A stretch of DNA of 64,000 bases from Nakamurella sp. PAMC28650. Lineage in GTDB: Bacteria > Actinomycetota > Actinomycetes > Mycobacteriales > Nakamurellaceae. Below the pieces are notes generated by a model. The model had not been told where the DNA came from and did no database searches. It saw nothing but the letters and a program-made list of their open reading frames with translations. How positions within the stretch are numbered: position 1 is the stretch's first letter; every line of letters starts with the position of its first letter. The position numbers were made by a program, and so were the translations under genes. Positions 1 through 9,326 of the stretch are shown piece by piece. Where the stretch lies: contig NZ_CP060298.1 in NCBI RefSeq assembly GCF_014303395.1, forward strand, positions 4,483,001-4,547,000. The letters are read 5' to 3'.

Positions 1-1112
1 ACACCACCCTGCCGCAGTACGACCCCGCCCGCTTCACCGGCGTTCTGGACCCGGAGCTGGACGGCATCCTGGTCGGCATCGGGGGAATCCAATCCAGGGC
101 GATGACCTTCCCCGGTCATGGGCCGGCCCCGGTGGCGGCGGTCACCTGGGTCGCCGTGCGCCCCGACAACCAACGACGCGGGATCCTGCGCGAGGTGATG
201 ACGCACCAGCTGCACGGACTGCATGACTCGGCCGGTGAGCCGGTCGCCATCCTGACCGCGAGCGAGGCGGGGATCTACGGGCGTTTCGGCTACGGCCTGG
301 CCACTTTGCGGACCAGCCTGGAGATCCCGGCTCCGACGGCGCTGCGCCCCGATCTCCCGGTGCAGCGTGTGACGGAGTCCGCCCTGCCGGAGGCCCTGCC
401 CCGGATGAAGGAGATCCACCAGCGCGTCAGGTCGGCGACCGTGGGCTACCTGGACCGGGAGGACGTCGTCTGGAACAACCTGTTCTCGGAGCACCCTTCG
501 GTCCAGAAGGGCCGTGGTCCCCGCCGCATCGCACTGCACGCCGACGGCTACATCACCTATCGGATCGACCAGGCCTGGAGCGACCGAGGACCCGACTCCA
601 CGCTCACGGTCGGTGAGCTCTGCGCCACGACGCCGTTGGCCAGAGCGTCACTGTGGCAGCACGTCCTGAGCTACCCGCTGGTGCGGAAGGTCTGCTACCC
701 GATGGCCTGGGCGGACGAACCGCTCCCGGAGATGCTGACCAACCCGCGCGCCCTGGTCTCGGACGTCGGGGATCACATCTGGGTCCGGCTGGTCGACCTG
801 GACCGCGCCATCGGGCTCCGTACCTACTCGGCGCCCGCGACCGTCGTCGTCCAGGTGGTGGACAGCTTCTGCCCGTGGAACGACGGCGTCTGGCAACTGG
901 AACTCGGTCTCGCCGGCGGATCGGCGGCGCGCTCGACGCAACCCGCCCAGATCGTGGCCGGGGTGGCCGACCTCGGAGCGGCGTTCCTGGGCGGCACCCG
1001 CATTGCCCGGCTGGCCGCGGCCGGCCGGGTCACCGGGGACCCTGCAGCCATCTCCCTGCTCGACGCTGCCATGGGGACCGCCCTGCGCCCCACCACCCCG
1101 GAGGGATTCTGA
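1..1112 (+). CDS. Eis-like GNAT N-acetyltransferase, 5' end cut by the window
   Basis: Probable Eis-family acetyltransferase (acetyl-CoA to an amine acceptor). The open frame runs from base 3 without a stop, so the gene begins upstream; the internal ATG at 102 is not the true start. About 370 residues remain of a family length near 400. The acetyl-CoA loop is visible as RPDNQRRGILREVM, followed by the typical Eis segment ASEAGIYGRFGYG. The C-terminal third has the sterol-carrier-like fold expected of Eis. The protein ends in Phe, and Eis enzymes use a C-terminal Phe carboxylate in catalysis. Substrate is unknown: the family includes aminoglycoside and protein acetyltransferases. It stands alone upstream of the rpiB block. 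Confidence 0.85.
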   Translation, partial: TTLPQYDPARFTGVLDPELDGILVGIGGIQSRAMTFPGHGPAPVAAVTWVAVRPDNQRRGILREVMTHQLHGLHDSAGEPVAILTASEAGIYGRFGYGLATLRTSLEIPAPTALRPDLPVQRVTESALPEALPRMKEIHQRVRSATVGYLDREDVVWNNLFSEHPSVQKGRGPRRIALHADGYITYRIDQAWSDRGPDSTLTVGELCATTPLARASLWQHVLSYPLVRKVCYPMAWADEPLPEMLTNPRALVSDVGDHIWVRLVDLDRAIGLRTYSAPATVVVQVVDSFCPWNDGVWQLELGLAGGSAARSTQPAQIVAGVADLGAAFLGGTRIARLAAAGRVTGDPAAISLLDAAMGTALRPTTPEGF

Positions 1113-1194
1113 AATCGCCATCTGGATCGAGCGGATACCTAAAACGGGCGAATCGGACGCATTTCGACCATAGATCACCAGTCGATACCGCCTC

Positions 1195-1854
1195 ATGCGG
1201 CATGCTGGCCTGATGGAGAAGCCCCGCCGTCGCGCAGCCGGCCGCCCGGCCGGGCCGCCGGATGCCGCGCCGGAACCCGTCGTCGGATCTTCTGCCGCAC
1301 CGGCGACCGGACCGTCCTCTCCCGCGGCGCCGGACGCCCCCGGCGAGTCCCCCACCGGCCACGGCCCGGCTTCGCAGACCGGGCAACAGCACCGGCGGCG
1401 TCAACGAGCGACTCGTCAGCCCGGCAGCCGCACAGAACCACCGACCGCGCACACCACCCCGGACGCGCCTGAGAAAGCACGCGAAAAAGCACCCGAACCG
1501 ACTCGCGCGCAGGGCAACCGTCAACCGCCACACCCCAGCCGCGACGACCGGCGGCGGGGAGATTCGTCCGTCGAGCGGTCGCTGCGTGCGCTGGTCTCCA
1601 CCCGAACGACGCAGTTGCCCCCCGACATCGCGATGCGGGCACGCGAGGTGGCAGCCCCCACCCACGCCGATCTGGTGGCCGCCGAGCAGGAGTTGGTCAT
1701 CGTTCGCCGCTACTACGTGCCGCCGGCGCCATTGGCCACCGCCGGGAAATCCGCCCATCCGCGAGCGACCGAGAAGCGCCCACCGGAGGGCCGGAGCCGT
1801 GGCACCGAGGCCAAACGGGCTGGACGGCGCCCACCGCAGGGCCGCGCCGACTGA
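1195..1854 (+). CDS. Hypothetical basic protein with disordered N-terminus
   Basis: No assigned function. Residues 1-120 are rich in Pro, Arg, Ala and Thr and look disordered. A more ordered patch lies near residues 125-175 (LRALVSTRTTQLPPDIAMRA, then EQELVIVRRYYVPP) and resembles the conserved tail of uncharacterised actinobacterial proteins. Codon use fits a real gene, but several overlapping frames are also open here, so support is moderate. An alternative ATG at 1213 (MEKPRR) is equally plausible, and no clear ribosome binding site decides. It converges on rpiB. Confidence 0.55.
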   Translation: MRHAGLMEKPRRRAAGRPAGPPDAAPEPVVGSSAAPATGPSSPAAPDAPGESPTGHGPASQTGQQHRRRQRATRQPGSRTEPPTAHTTPDAPEKAREKAPEPTRAQGNRQPPHPSRDDRRRGDSSVERSLRALVSTRTTQLPPDIAMRAREVAAPTHADLVAAEQELVIVRRYYVPPAPLATAGKSAHPRATEKRPPEGRSRGTEAKRAGRRPPQGRAD

Positions 1855-1902
1855 GCACCGCAGCACCGACAGGCCGACCGCGGAGGAGCGCACCCTGACG
1901 AC

Positions 1903-2376
1903 TCAGGTCGTCGGGAGGACCTGGGGTCCAGGGGCGGCTTCGTACCCGGCCACCATCTCGATCCGGCGTTGGTGGCGCGCGTCCTTCGAGAACGGCGTCG
2001 CCAGGAAGATGTCGGCGAAGCCGGCGGCCGTCACCGCATCGTGCATCCGTGCACCGAGGGACAGGACATTGGCGTCGTTGTGCTGGCGGCTCAGCTGCGC
2101 GGTCTCCAGGGACCAGGCCAGCGCCGCACGGACACCGGCCACCTTGTTGGCGGCGATCTGCTCGCCGTTCCCGGATCCACCGATGACGACGCCGAGACTG
2201 CCGGGGTCGGCCACCACGCGGCGACCGGTTTCCAGACAGAACGGCGGATAGTCGTCCTGCGCGTCGTAGGCATGGGGACCGATGTCGACCACCTGATGAC
2301 CCGCCGTCGACAGATGCTCCAGCAGGAAGGTTTTCAACTCGAAGCCGGCATGGTCCGAGCCGAGGTAGACGCGCAT
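1903..2376 (-). CDS. rpiB: Ribose-5-phosphate isomerase B
   Basis: Interconverts ribose 5-phosphate and ribulose 5-phosphate in the non-oxidative pentose phosphate pathway (cytosolic, RpiB/LacAB fold). The 157-residue length is normal. It opens with the phosphate-binding MRVYLGSDHAGFELK and has the catalytic loop GGSGNGEQ. Actinobacterial RpiB enzymes carry Glu here instead of the Cys of other bacteria, and this copy follows the actinobacterial form. The RQHNDANVLSLG segment supplies the catalytic-side His. Order rpiB-usp-nitroreductase-pepN resembles the mycobacterial Rv2465c-Rv2467 locus, with the usp gene as an extra. Confidence 0.95.
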   Translation of the reverse strand: MRVYLGSDHAGFELKTFLLEHLSTAGHQVVDIGPHAYDAQDDYPPFCLETGRRVVADPGSLGVVIGGSGNGEQIAANKVAGVRAALAWSLETAQLSRQHNDANVLSLGARMHDAVTAAGFADIFLATPFSKDARHQRRIEMVAGYEAAPGPQVLPTT

Positions 2377-2433
2377 GCCGCCAGTCTGGCAGCACCCACC
2401 GGCCGGGGGGCGGGTGGGCCGGTCGAGGACCGA

Positions 2434-2925
2434 TCAGGGGACCACCAGGACGGGGAACTGCTGGGTGGCCACCACCGCACGGGAGACCGAACCGGACGCG
2501 ATCCGGTGCAGGAACTCGGCGAAGCCCCGGTGGCGCTTGCCGACCACCACGCAGGCGGCATCCTTCTCCTGCGAGATGCGGATGATCTCGCTCGACGCCT
2601 CGCCGGTCACCGAGACCAACTCCCACTCGACCCCGTCGAGTTCCCCGCCGGACACCAGCATCGAGCGCAGTTCCTGCTCGATCGCCTCCTCGGCGGCGTC
2701 GTTGGTGCCCATCTCCTCGGGGATCGGGACGTAGCCCTCCACCATCGGCATCGACCTCCGTCGGACGTGGACCAGCAGGATCGGACGGCCGAGGGCCCGC
2801 GACAGGAACACCGCAGCCCGCAGCGGGCGCCCACAGGTGGTCGCGTTGTCCACCCCGATGACGACCGGCCCCCAACCCAGGTCGGGGGGCAACGGAATGC
2901 CGGACGGTTTCATCACAGAGATCAC
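2434..2925 (-). CDS. Universal stress protein family, single domain
   Basis: A single UspA domain of 163 residues. It starts with the usual strand VVIGVDNATTCGRPLRAA and ends with GKRHRGFAEFLHRIASGSVS, matching the G-x2-G-x9-G(S/T) nucleotide-binding pattern with small variations. Usp proteins act in the cytosol in stress or dormancy adaptation, and those with this loop often bind ATP. The gene lies between rpiB and the mycothiol-dependent oxidoreductase on the same strand, separated from the latter by a short tandem repeat tract. Confidence 0.88.
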   Translation of the reverse strand: MISVMKPSGIPLPPDLGWGPVVIGVDNATTCGRPLRAAVFLSRALGRPILLVHVRRRSMPMVEGYVPIPEEMGTNDAAEEAIEQELRSMLVSGGELDGVEWELVSVTGEASSEIIRISQEKDAACVVVGKRHRGFAEFLHRIASGSVSRAVVATQQFPVLVVP

Positions 2926-2977
2926 CGGTCCTCACAGGTGCGGGCGACTACAAACTAGCCCGCAGCGACACTTCCCG

Positions 2978-3030
2978 CTCGACCACCTCGACCACTTCCA
3001 CCACCTCGACCACCTCGACCACCTCCACCC
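2978..3030. repeat. 9-bp tandem repeat tract, about six units
   Basis: Near-perfect head-to-tail copies of CTCGACCAC, with one degenerate unit (TTCCACCAC) and a diverged last unit. The tract lies in the 133-bp spacer between the stop codon of the nitroreductase gene and the start of the usp gene. On the minus strand the unit reads GTGGTCGAG. Copy number in such tracts can vary between strains. Confidence 0.85.
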
Positions 3031-3058
3031 GGTACGGCGCCATCTCCACGTCACGCCG

Positions 3059-3730
3059 CTACTCGAAGTCGAGACCGCCGGTCCGGGTGCGCTTGATCTC
3101 GAAGAAGTACGGGAATCCGGCCAGCGTCACAGTCGCGTCCCAGAGCCGGCCCGCTTCTTCACCGCGCGGAATCCTGGTGATCACCGGGCCGAAGAAGGCC
3201 ACGTCGTTGATGTGGATCGTCGGCGTGCCGACGTCCGGGCCTACCTTGTCCATGCCGGCGTGGTGGCTGGCCCGCAGGGCCTCGTCGTACTGGTCGGAGT
3301 CCGCGGCGGCAGCGAGTTCGGCCGGCAGACCGACCTCGGCCAACGACTCCGCGATCACCACGGCGAAGTCCTTGTTGCCCTGCTTGTGGATCCGCGTACC
3401 CATCGCGGTGTAGAGGGGCGCCAACACCTCGTCACCGTGCGACTGGGCCGCAGCGATGGCCACCCGTACGGGTCCCCAGGCCTTCGTCATCGTGTCGCGG
3501 TACTCGGGCGGCAGGTCACGGCCCTCGTTGAGCACTGCGAGGCTCATCACATGGAATTCGACCTCGATGTCCCTCACCCGCTGTACCTCCAGGATCCAGC
3601 GGGAGGTGATCCAGCAGAAGGGGCACAGCGGGTCGAACCACAGACCGGCCTTGTCCTTGTGGGAGCCGTTGTCCTGGTGAGTGGCAGCCGGCGAGACGGA
3701 CGCCGATTCTCCGGTGGTGGTGGCGGTCAT
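3059..3730 (-). CDS. Mycothiol-dependent DsbA-family oxidoreductase (Rv2466c-like)
   Basis: A DsbA/thioredoxin-fold protein of 224 residues that closely matches the mycobacterial mycothiol-dependent nitroreductase Rv2466c. The active site is [17 protein letters not shown] (CPFC here, CPWC in mycobacteria). The cis-Pro region is [17 protein letters not shown]. The chosen ATG at 3730 has AGGAGG 8 bases upstream; the frame extends upstream to 3850 but that stretch is not conserved. In mycobacteria the enzyme uses mycothiol as reductant and is induced by oxidative stress. It is divergent from pepN, so the 118-bp spacer carries both promoters. Confidence 0.92.
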   Translation of the reverse strand: MTATTTGESASVSPAATHQDNGSHKDKAGLWFDPLCPFCWITSRWILEVQRVRDIEVEFHVMSLAVLNEGRDLPPEYRDTMTKAWGPVRVAIAAAQSHGDEVLAPLYTAMGTRIHKQGNKDFAVVIAESLAEVGLPAELAAAADSDQYDEALRASHHAGMDKVGPDVGTPTIHINDVAFFGPVITRIPRGEEAGRLWDATVTLAGFPYFFEIKRTRTGGLDFE

Positions 3731-3848
3731 GGAAAGCCTCCTGGATGGCGCATGTTGGATGCAACCGATCTTCCGACATCGATCAACCGATGGGCAACCC
3801 GACTTGTTCCCGAGCGGGCAGGTGCCGGTTTCTGATCTGATGGTGGCC

Positions 3849-6452
3849 ATGTCGCTCGTTCACGCCGCTACCGAAACCGGCCATCCGCACCCATCCCAGC
3901 CCCCGAACCTGACCAGGGCGCAGGCCGCCGCCCGCGCCGCGCTGCTGTCGGTCAGGTCCTACAAGATCGACCTCGACCTGACGGACGGCCAGGGCCGGCC
4001 CGGCGAGAAGACCTTCTCGACGCATTCGGAAGTGACGTTCTCCGCAGTCGACGGGTCCACCACCTTCGTCGACTTCGTCGGAGACGGCGTCCTCACCGCC
4101 ACGCTCAACGGCCGCGCCCTCGACGTGGGCGGCTGGACCAATGGCGCAGGGCTGGAACTGGCCGATCTGGCCGAGGACAACCATCTGATCATCGAGGCAG
4201 CGGGGACGTACACCAACACCGGAGAGGGTCTGCACCGCTTCGTGGACCCGGTCGACGGCGCCGTCTACCTCTACTCCCAGTTCGAAACTGCTGACGCCAA
4301 GAGACTTTTCGCCTGTTTCGACCAGCCGGACCTGAAAGCCACCTTCACCTTCACGGTGACCGCGCCCGCGCAGTGGCAGGTCGTCTCGAACGGCGTCGCG
4401 ACCTCTGTCGACCTCGCGCCGGCCGGCTCGGAGGGACCGAGCGTGCACCACTTCGCCACCACCGAGCCGATGAGCACGTACATCACCGCCCTGGTCGCCG
4501 GTCCGTACCACGTGGTAAGCGATCACCACGACGGGATCGACCTCGGCCTGTTCGTCCGCGGTTCCCTGTCCGAGCACCTCGACAGCGACCGGATCTTCAC
4601 GGAGACCAAGCAGGGCTTCGACTTCTACCACCGGGCCTTCGGCGTTCGGTACCCGTTCGGCAAGTACGACCAGCTGTTCGTCCCGGAGTTCAACGCCGGC
4701 GCGATGGAGAATGCCGGCGCGGTCACCTTCCGCGAGGAGTACGTGTTCCGGTCCCGGGTCACCCACTACCAGTACGAACGACGCTGCGAGACGATCCTGC
4801 ACGAGATGGCCCACATGTGGTTCGGCGATCTGGTCACCATGCGATGGTGGGACGACCTGTGGCTCAACGAGTCGTTCGCCACCTGGGCCTCGGTGGTCGC
4901 GCAGAGCTCCGCCACCGAGTACACCAGCGCGTGGACCACGTTCGCCAACGTGGAGAAGTCCTGGGCCTACGTGCAGGACCAGCTGCCGTCGACCCACCCG
5001 ATCGCCGCCGACATGGTGGACCTGGCCGCGGTCGAGGTCAACTTCGACGGAATCACCTACGCGAAGGGCGCCAGCGTCCTCAAGCAGCTGGCCGCCTACG
5101 TGGGTTTCGACGAGTTCCTCACCGGGTTGGGCAACTACTTCCGCGCCTTCGCGTTCGGGAACGCCACCCTGGCGGACCTGATGGTGCATCTGACCACGGC
5201 GTCCGGGCGGGACCTCTCCGACTGGACCACCCAGTGGCTCCAGACCACCGGGATCAACCCGCTGCACGCGGAGTACGAGGTGGCCCCGGACGGCACCTAC
5301 CGCACGTTCACGGTGGTGCAGGGAGGGGCCACGCCGGGAGCCGGCGAACTGCGGACGCACCGGCTCGCCGTCGGGATCTACGAGGACGACGGCAACGGCA
5401 AGCTGGCCCGCACCCACCGCGTCGAGCTGGACGTGGCCGGGGCGCGCACCGACGTGCCCGGCCTGGTCGGGGCACGGCACGGCGCGCTCGTCCTTGTCAA
5501 CGACGACGACCTGACGTACTGCAAGCTCGCACTGGACACGCAGTCGCTGTCCACCGCGATCACCCGGATCGGCGACATCCGGGAGTCACTCCCCCGCACG
5601 CTGGTCTGGTCGGCCGTCTGGGAGATGACGAGGGACGGCAGGATGCGGGCGAGGGATTTCGTCGAGCTCGCGCTGACCGGGGTGCACGGGGAGGACCAGA
5701 TCGGCGTCGTGCAGCGGGTGCTGTCCCAGACCGGACTCGCGATCGGCACCTACGCGGAACAGACCTGGGCGGAGCAGACCGGGTGGCCGACGTTCACCGC
5801 CGCACTCCTGGACCTGGCCACCGGCTCCGCGGCGGGCAGCGACGTCCAGCTGGCGGCCGTGCAGTCGCTCTGCTCGGCCCTGCTGTCCACCGACCAGCTG
5901 GAGACCATCAGCGGGTGGCGTGACGGGTCCGCGCCACTGGCCGGGCTCACCGTCGACGCGGACCTGTCCTGGACCCTGCTCAGTGCCCTCGTCGCGCACG
6001 GCCGGGCCGGTCTTGCCGAGATCGAGGCCGCCTCCGAGGTCGACCCGACCGCGTCCGGGGTGCGCCGGGCGATGACGGCGAAGGCGCTGCTGCCGGACCA
6101 GGCCGCCAAGGCTGCGATCTGGGAACGGCTGATCGAGGACGACGGGATGGCCAACGCGCTGCAGGACGCGGCCATCAGCGGCTTCTCCCATCCGGCGCAG
6201 CGGGATCTGCTGGCCCCGTACGCCGCGGAGTATTTCGAGGTGGTCGACGAGGTGTGGACCCGCCGCAGCAACGAAGTGGCGCAGAAGGTCGCGGTGGGTC
6301 TGTATCCACGCTGGTCGGTGACCCAGGAGACGGCCGACGCCGCGATGGCCTGGGCCGACGGTGATCACGCCACCGCGCTGGCCAGACTGGTCTCCGAGGG
6401 CCGTTCGGGCACGGAGCGGGCCCTGCGGGCGAGGGCCTTCGACCAGGGCTGA
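3849..6452 (+). CDS. pepN: Aminopeptidase N, M1 zinc metallopeptidase
   Basis: Removes N-terminal residues from peptides in the cytosol. The 867-residue length is normal for actinobacterial PepN. The substrate-anchoring GAMEN lies near residue 283. The zinc site HEMAH is near 318, with the third ligand Glu in WLNESFATW 18 residues later. The M1 C-terminal ERAP1-like domain follows. The ATG at 3849 ([11 protein letters not shown]) is chosen because the upstream in-frame part would overlap the divergent gene; an ATG at 3840 is also possible. A strong hairpin terminator lies 18 bases after the stop. Confidence 0.95.
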   Translation: MSLVHAATETGHPHPSQPPNLTRAQAAARAALLSVRSYKIDLDLTDGQGRPGEKTFSTHSEVTFSAVDGSTTFVDFVGDGVLTATLNGRALDVGGWTNGAGLELADLAEDNHLIIEAAGTYTNTGEGLHRFVDPVDGAVYLYSQFETADAKRLFACFDQPDLKATFTFTVTAPAQWQVVSNGVATSVDLAPAGSEGPSVHHFATTEPMSTYITALVAGPYHVVSDHHDGIDLGLFVRGSLSEHLDSDRIFTETKQGFDFYHRAFGVRYPFGKYDQLFVPEFNAGAMENAGAVTFREEYVFRSRVTHYQYERRCETILHEMAHMWFGDLVTMRWWDDLWLNESFATWASVVAQSSATEYTSAWTTFANVEKSWAYVQDQLPSTHPIAADMVDLAAVEVNFDGITYAKGASVLKQLAAYVGFDEFLTGLGNYFRAFAFGNATLADLMVHLTTASGRDLSDWTTQWLQTTGINPLHAEYEVAPDGTYRTFTVVQGGATPGAGELRTHRLAVGIYEDDGNGKLARTHRVELDVAGARTDVPGLVGARHGALVLVNDDDLTYCKLALDTQSLSTAITRIGDIRESLPRTLVWSAVWEMTRDGRMRARDFVELALTGVHGEDQIGVVQRVLSQTGLAIGTYAEQTWAEQTGWPTFTAALLDLATGSAAGSDVQLAAVQSLCSALLSTDQLETISGWRDGSAPLAGLTVDADLSWTLLSALVAHGRAGLAEIEAASEVDPTASGVRRAMTAKALLPDQAAKAAIWERLIEDDGMANALQDAAISGFSHPAQRDLLAPYAAEYFEVVDEVWTRRSNEVAQKVAVGLYPRWSVTQETADAAMAWADGDHATALARLVSEGRSGTERALRARAFDQG

Positions 6453-6470
6453 GACCCGGACCGAACAGGA

Positions 6471-6500
6471 AGACCCCGACAGCAGAAGCTGTCGGGGTCT
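6471..6500. terminator. Bidirectional stem-loop terminator after pepN
   Basis: AGACCCCGACAG and CTGTCGGGGTCT form a perfect 12-bp stem with loop CAGAAG. A short T run follows on the plus strand (TCTTTCCC). It lies between the convergent pepN and DUF5130 genes, so it can serve both. Confidence 0.85.
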
Positions 6501-6564
6501 TTCCCGGTGCGACTCGCAGCACCGGCAGGAGCTCTGCGACATCCTGGCGGAGCTCTGCGCAGCA

Positions 6565-7038
6565 CTACCAGTTGGTGCGATCCGGCAGCGTGCCGGCCTG
6601 ATCGGCCAGGGTGCGGATGCCGTTCACCAGAGCGCCCATCACATCGCCGCTCGTCGCCGACGACACCATGTTCAGCACTGCGAGCCGGGCGGCCCGATCG
6701 GTGATCCGCAGAGCGGCCACCGTTCCGGTCACCAGCTCGACGATCCGCTGGCCCGGCGACAGCGCCACCAGCACGGCGTTCGGACCATCCGGTCCCAGGC
6801 CGGACAACAGCTCCAATGCCCTGGCTCTAGAATCTGTCCCGAGATCCCCGAGGAAGGCCGAGAAGCGAAGCCCGGTCACCTTTTCCGCGCTCCCGATCAC
6901 CTCGTCGAGGGTCTCCAGCTGTCGGTTGTCGAGCGGGAGGTCGGCGAAACCGGTGGGCCCGCAGGTCGCCTGCTTCCATGGTTCGAGCGTGCCGTAGGGC
7001 ACAGCTGATTCACGCCGGACCAGTTCACCACGTTCCAC
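6565..7038 (-). CDS. DUF5130 (TPM-domain-related) protein
   Basis: A 157-residue protein matching the actinobacterial DUF5130 family. Conserved stretches include LRFSAFLGDLG, PNAVLVALSPGQRIVELVTG and the C-terminal LADQAGTLPDRTNW. The family is related to TPM (phosphatase-like) domains, but its function is not established. Its start overlaps the end of the upstream CtaJ gene by 14 bases, suggesting translational coupling. The same pairing next to pepN is found in mycobacteria. Confidence 0.82.
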   Translation of the reverse strand: MERGELVRRESAVPYGTLEPWKQATCGPTGFADLPLDNRQLETLDEVIGSAEKVTGLRFSAFLGDLGTDSRARALELLSGLGPDGPNAVLVALSPGQRIVELVTGTVAALRITDRAARLAVLNMVSSATSGDVMGALVNGIRTLADQAGTLPDRTNW

Positions 7039-7255
7039 GTGCGCCTCCTTCGGATCCGGCCGCGACGAGCGCGGGATCGGTCGGCACCACGGGATAGTCC
7101 CCCGCCCACCACTGGTCCGGATAGTCCCAGGTCTGCCCGGGGCGGTACTTCGACTGCCGCTTCGCGCGACTCGGTATCAGGGTGAGCGACGCGATGACGC
7201 CGTAGAGGGCCAGCGGGCCGCCGGCGTAGATCGCCACGGTCTCGATGATGTTCAC
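7025..7255 (-). CDS. ctaJ: CtaJ-like subunit of the aa3-type cytochrome oxidase
   Basis: A small membrane protein with one N-terminal transmembrane helix (TVAIYAGGPLALYGVIASLT) and a conserved tail YRPGQTWDYPDQWWAGDYP. This matches CtaJ, the accessory subunit found in the mycobacterial III2-IV2 respiratory supercomplex and encoded near pepN in M. smegmatis. The GTG at 7255 gives a 76-residue protein starting at the helix; the frame is open to an ATG at 7291 (88 residues). It overlaps the DUF5130 start, so the two are probably one transcript. Confidence 0.75.
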   Translation of the reverse strand: MNIIETVAIYAGGPLALYGVIASLTLIPSRAKRQSKYRPGQTWDYPDQWWAGDYPVVPTDPALVAAGSEGGARGTW

Positions 7256-7333
7256 CAGTGGAACGCTAGCGGATCTGGTCCCCCTGGGCACGGAAGGGTC
7301 TACTCAGGCGGGGCCGACTCCCGGCCGGGGTCC

Positions 7334-8698
7334 CTATTCGGGCCGCGCCGCCTCGGTCGGGACGGAGACCGGCGAGTCGGCGGTGACCCCGGGACCGGCC
7401 ATGCCGGAGTCGACCGGTCGGAGGAACGGGCGGGCCATCACCAGGGCGAGCAGCAGCACGATGACGCCGGCCACGAAGAACACCCTGGCCACCCCCCAGT
7501 GCTGCGCCCCGACACCACCCAGCGCCGCACCCAGCGGGAGTGCCCCCCAGGCCATCGTCCGGAAGGCACTGGAAACCGCAGCGGTGATCCGCCGAGGGGT
7601 GCGGCGCTGCCGTCGCGTTGCCGACAGGATGTTCCAGAAGCCAAGCGTCGCACCAAGAATGACGAAGCAGACCAGCGCCACCGGGGTCGAGGGGAACGCT
7701 CCCAGCACCATCAGCGAGGTGGCTGCCACCCCGAGCGCGCAGAGCATCACCGCGCCCGTCTCGAATCTCTGCACGACGCGGCCGGCGAACGGGGCCGCGG
7801 CCAGCAGCCCCAGGCTGTAGGAGGCGAGCAGCACCGGGAACACCGCCGGTTTGAGGTTCAGCGGGCCGGTGACGTAGATGACCAGCACACCCTCCACGGC
7901 CGCAACCGTCGCCGCGAGCACGGCGACGGTGATCACCAGCGAGCGCAGGACAGGGTCCGCGAACACGGCCGCGAACGCCCTGCCCACCGACGACCGGAGC
8001 CGCTCGGGCGCTGCCGGGATGGCGGGATCGTCCGGGTCGACGACTCCACCTGGATCCACCGTTCCCCGGCCCGGCGCGCCCGGATCGGCATCCGGCCCTC
8101 CGAGGCGTTGCCCTGCACCGCCTGTCAGGCCGACCATCACCGCGGCGGCGGTAGCGAAGACGGCAGCCGAGACGGCAAAGGGAGCCCAGTGGGCCAGCAG
8201 GAACAGACCGGCGGCGGCCAGCGGGCCGATCAGGTCGAACCCGACGTTCTCGGAGCTCAGGAAGCGGGCGTTGGCGCGCTCCAACTGCTCGGTGGGCACC
8301 ATCTCGACGAGCAGGGACTGGGCCGCGCTGTCGGTGAAGGTCTCGGCGGCGGTCAGAGCGAAGCCGATCACCGCCAGGACGGCGATGCTGACCGCCCCCG
8401 TCGCGACGGCGACGACCACCAGCGCAGCGGCCACCGCGCGGGTGAGGTTCGCCGCGACGATGACCCTGCTCGCATCGAGTCGGTCCACCAGTAGACCCGC
8501 CGGGAGCGCCACCAGCAGCCAAGGGAGGGACGTGGCGGTGGCCACCGTCGCGACGGCCACCGGCGACCTGTCGGTCACGAAGGCCAACAACGGCAGACCC
8601 GCGAACCGCATGCCATCTGCGCTCTGTGCGGCGAACCAGGAGATCAGCAGGCGCGAAAACCCGGCCGGTAGCCGCGATTCTTCCCGGCGAGTAGGCAT
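7334..8698 (-). CDS. Major facilitator superfamily transporter (EntS-like)
   Basis: About 454 residues with the 12-helix layout of MFS exporters. Helices 1-2 enclose QSADGMRFAGLPLLAF, and a typical MFS loop GLLVDRLDASRVIVAANLTR follows. A central polar loop rich in Asp, Pro and Gly sits near residues 205-250. Overall pattern resembles EntS/macrolide-efflux type MFS proteins, but the substrate cannot be told. The ATG at 8698 (MPTRREESR) is preferred over 8728; neither has a strong ribosome site. It faces the unassigned 8.7-9.3 kb stretch. Confidence 0.88.
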   Translation of the reverse strand: MPTRREESRLPAGFSRLLISWFAAQSADGMRFAGLPLLAFVTDRSPVAVATVATATSLPWLLVALPAGLLVDRLDASRVIVAANLTRAVAAALVVVAVATGAVSIAVLAVIGFALTAAETFTDSAAQSLLVEMVPTEQLERANARFLSSENVGFDLIGPLAAAGLFLLAHWAPFAVSAAVFATAAAVMVGLTGGAGQRLGGPDADPGAPGRGTVDPGGVVDPDDPAIPAAPERLRSSVGRAFAAVFADPVLRSLVITVAVLAATVAAVEGVLVIYVTGPLNLKPAVFPVLLASYSLGLLAAAPFAGRVVQRFETGAVMLCALGVAATSLMVLGAFPSTPVALVCFVILGATLGFWNILSATRRQRRTPRRITAAVSSAFRTMAWGALPLGAALGGVGAQHWGVARVFFVAGVIVLLLALVMARPFLRPVDSGMAGPGVTADSPVSVPTEAARPE

Positions 8699-8729
8699 TT
8701 TCAAGACATTTCCACCGCATCCGGACATC

Positions 8730-8998
8730 TCAACCGCTTTAGTTCGCGGACGGACGGCCCTGGAGGGGCCCTCGCTGGCAGATTATGTCGACGGTCGGAC
8801 GTACACAACCCTCTGTGACGATCCGGTGACCAAGACTTGAACAGGAGGTCTACGGACCCGACGGGGAGGCTGGGCTTTCAGTGGCGCTCGTCACAACCGG
8901 AGCGAAGTCGGAGCGACGAGCCGTACTTCCAGAAACACCGATACATCTCGTTGGGGTGAACTTACGACCACTCTCCGTGCGCTCAAAGGAGTGATTGC
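8730..8998. other. Intergenic stretch, no recognised gene; one hairpin
   Basis: No ORF here resembles a protein family on either strand. GCTCGTC (8886-8892) and GACGAGC (8915-8921) form a 7-bp stem around a 22-base interval that contains two copies of CGGAGCGA. The stretch is probably 5' regulatory DNA of the divergent MFS gene and of whatever is transcribed rightward toward 9327. Confidence 0.4.
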
Positions 8999-9052
8999 AT
9001 GCGCTTGATGACCACGCGGACCAACGACGCTCTCTTGCGCAAAGCCCATTGA
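8999..9052 (+). CDS. Candidate 17-codon leader peptide
   Basis: ATG at 8999 is preceded by AAAGGAG 7 bases upstream, an excellent Shine-Dalgarno match. The 17-residue product, MRLMTTRTNDALLRKAH, ends at TGA 9050-9052. It is basic, lacks Cys and does not match a family I know. It is far too short for statistical support, and only the ribosome site argues for translation. It might be a leader ORF for the 9327 gene or an orphan. Confidence 0.3.
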   Translation: MRLMTTRTNDALLRKAH

Positions 9053-9326
9053 CCACGGAGCGTGATCAACGAGGGGCGCACTCCGCCAGCCCCCAAAAGT
9101 CACGTTCTAAAATTACAGGCATCAGGGCAAGGGCGAACGCAATGGCTTCCAGAAACCAGGAGCATCAGACAGACCACAAGTCTTGCACGTCCTGAGCTTT
9201 CGTACCTCGTTTTTGCTCGTGTGGGATTCCTGAGAGTTTCTCTTTCCCGAGAAACAATGGATCCCGCTGTTCTCCACACCTCACCGCGGACTCTGCAGAG
9301 AGTAAGCATCACCGAAAGGCAACATC
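9053..9326. promoter_or_regulatory. Upstream region of the RGVRVG-repeat ORF
   Basis: No gene is recognised. GTTTCTC (9236-9242) and GAGAAAC (9249-9255) form a perfect 7-bp inverted repeat around TTTCCC, 72 bases before the ATG at 9327. It could be an operator or an RNA hairpin. The stretch looks less GC-rich than the flanking genes (for example the TAAAATTA patch near 9107). No convincing -35/-10 pair could be fixed. Confidence 0.4.

Noticed and set aside
1897-1912. GACGAC-TCAG-GTCGTC hairpin at the rpiB stop as a terminator
   Set aside because: Only a 6-bp stem, no T tract, and it overlaps the stop codon; too weak to call.
3783-5480. Long antisense ORF over pepN (565 codons)
   Set aside because: Shadow of a high-GC gene: composition is dominated by Gly, Arg, Val and Pro, no domain is recognisable, and pepN on the other strand is unmistakable.
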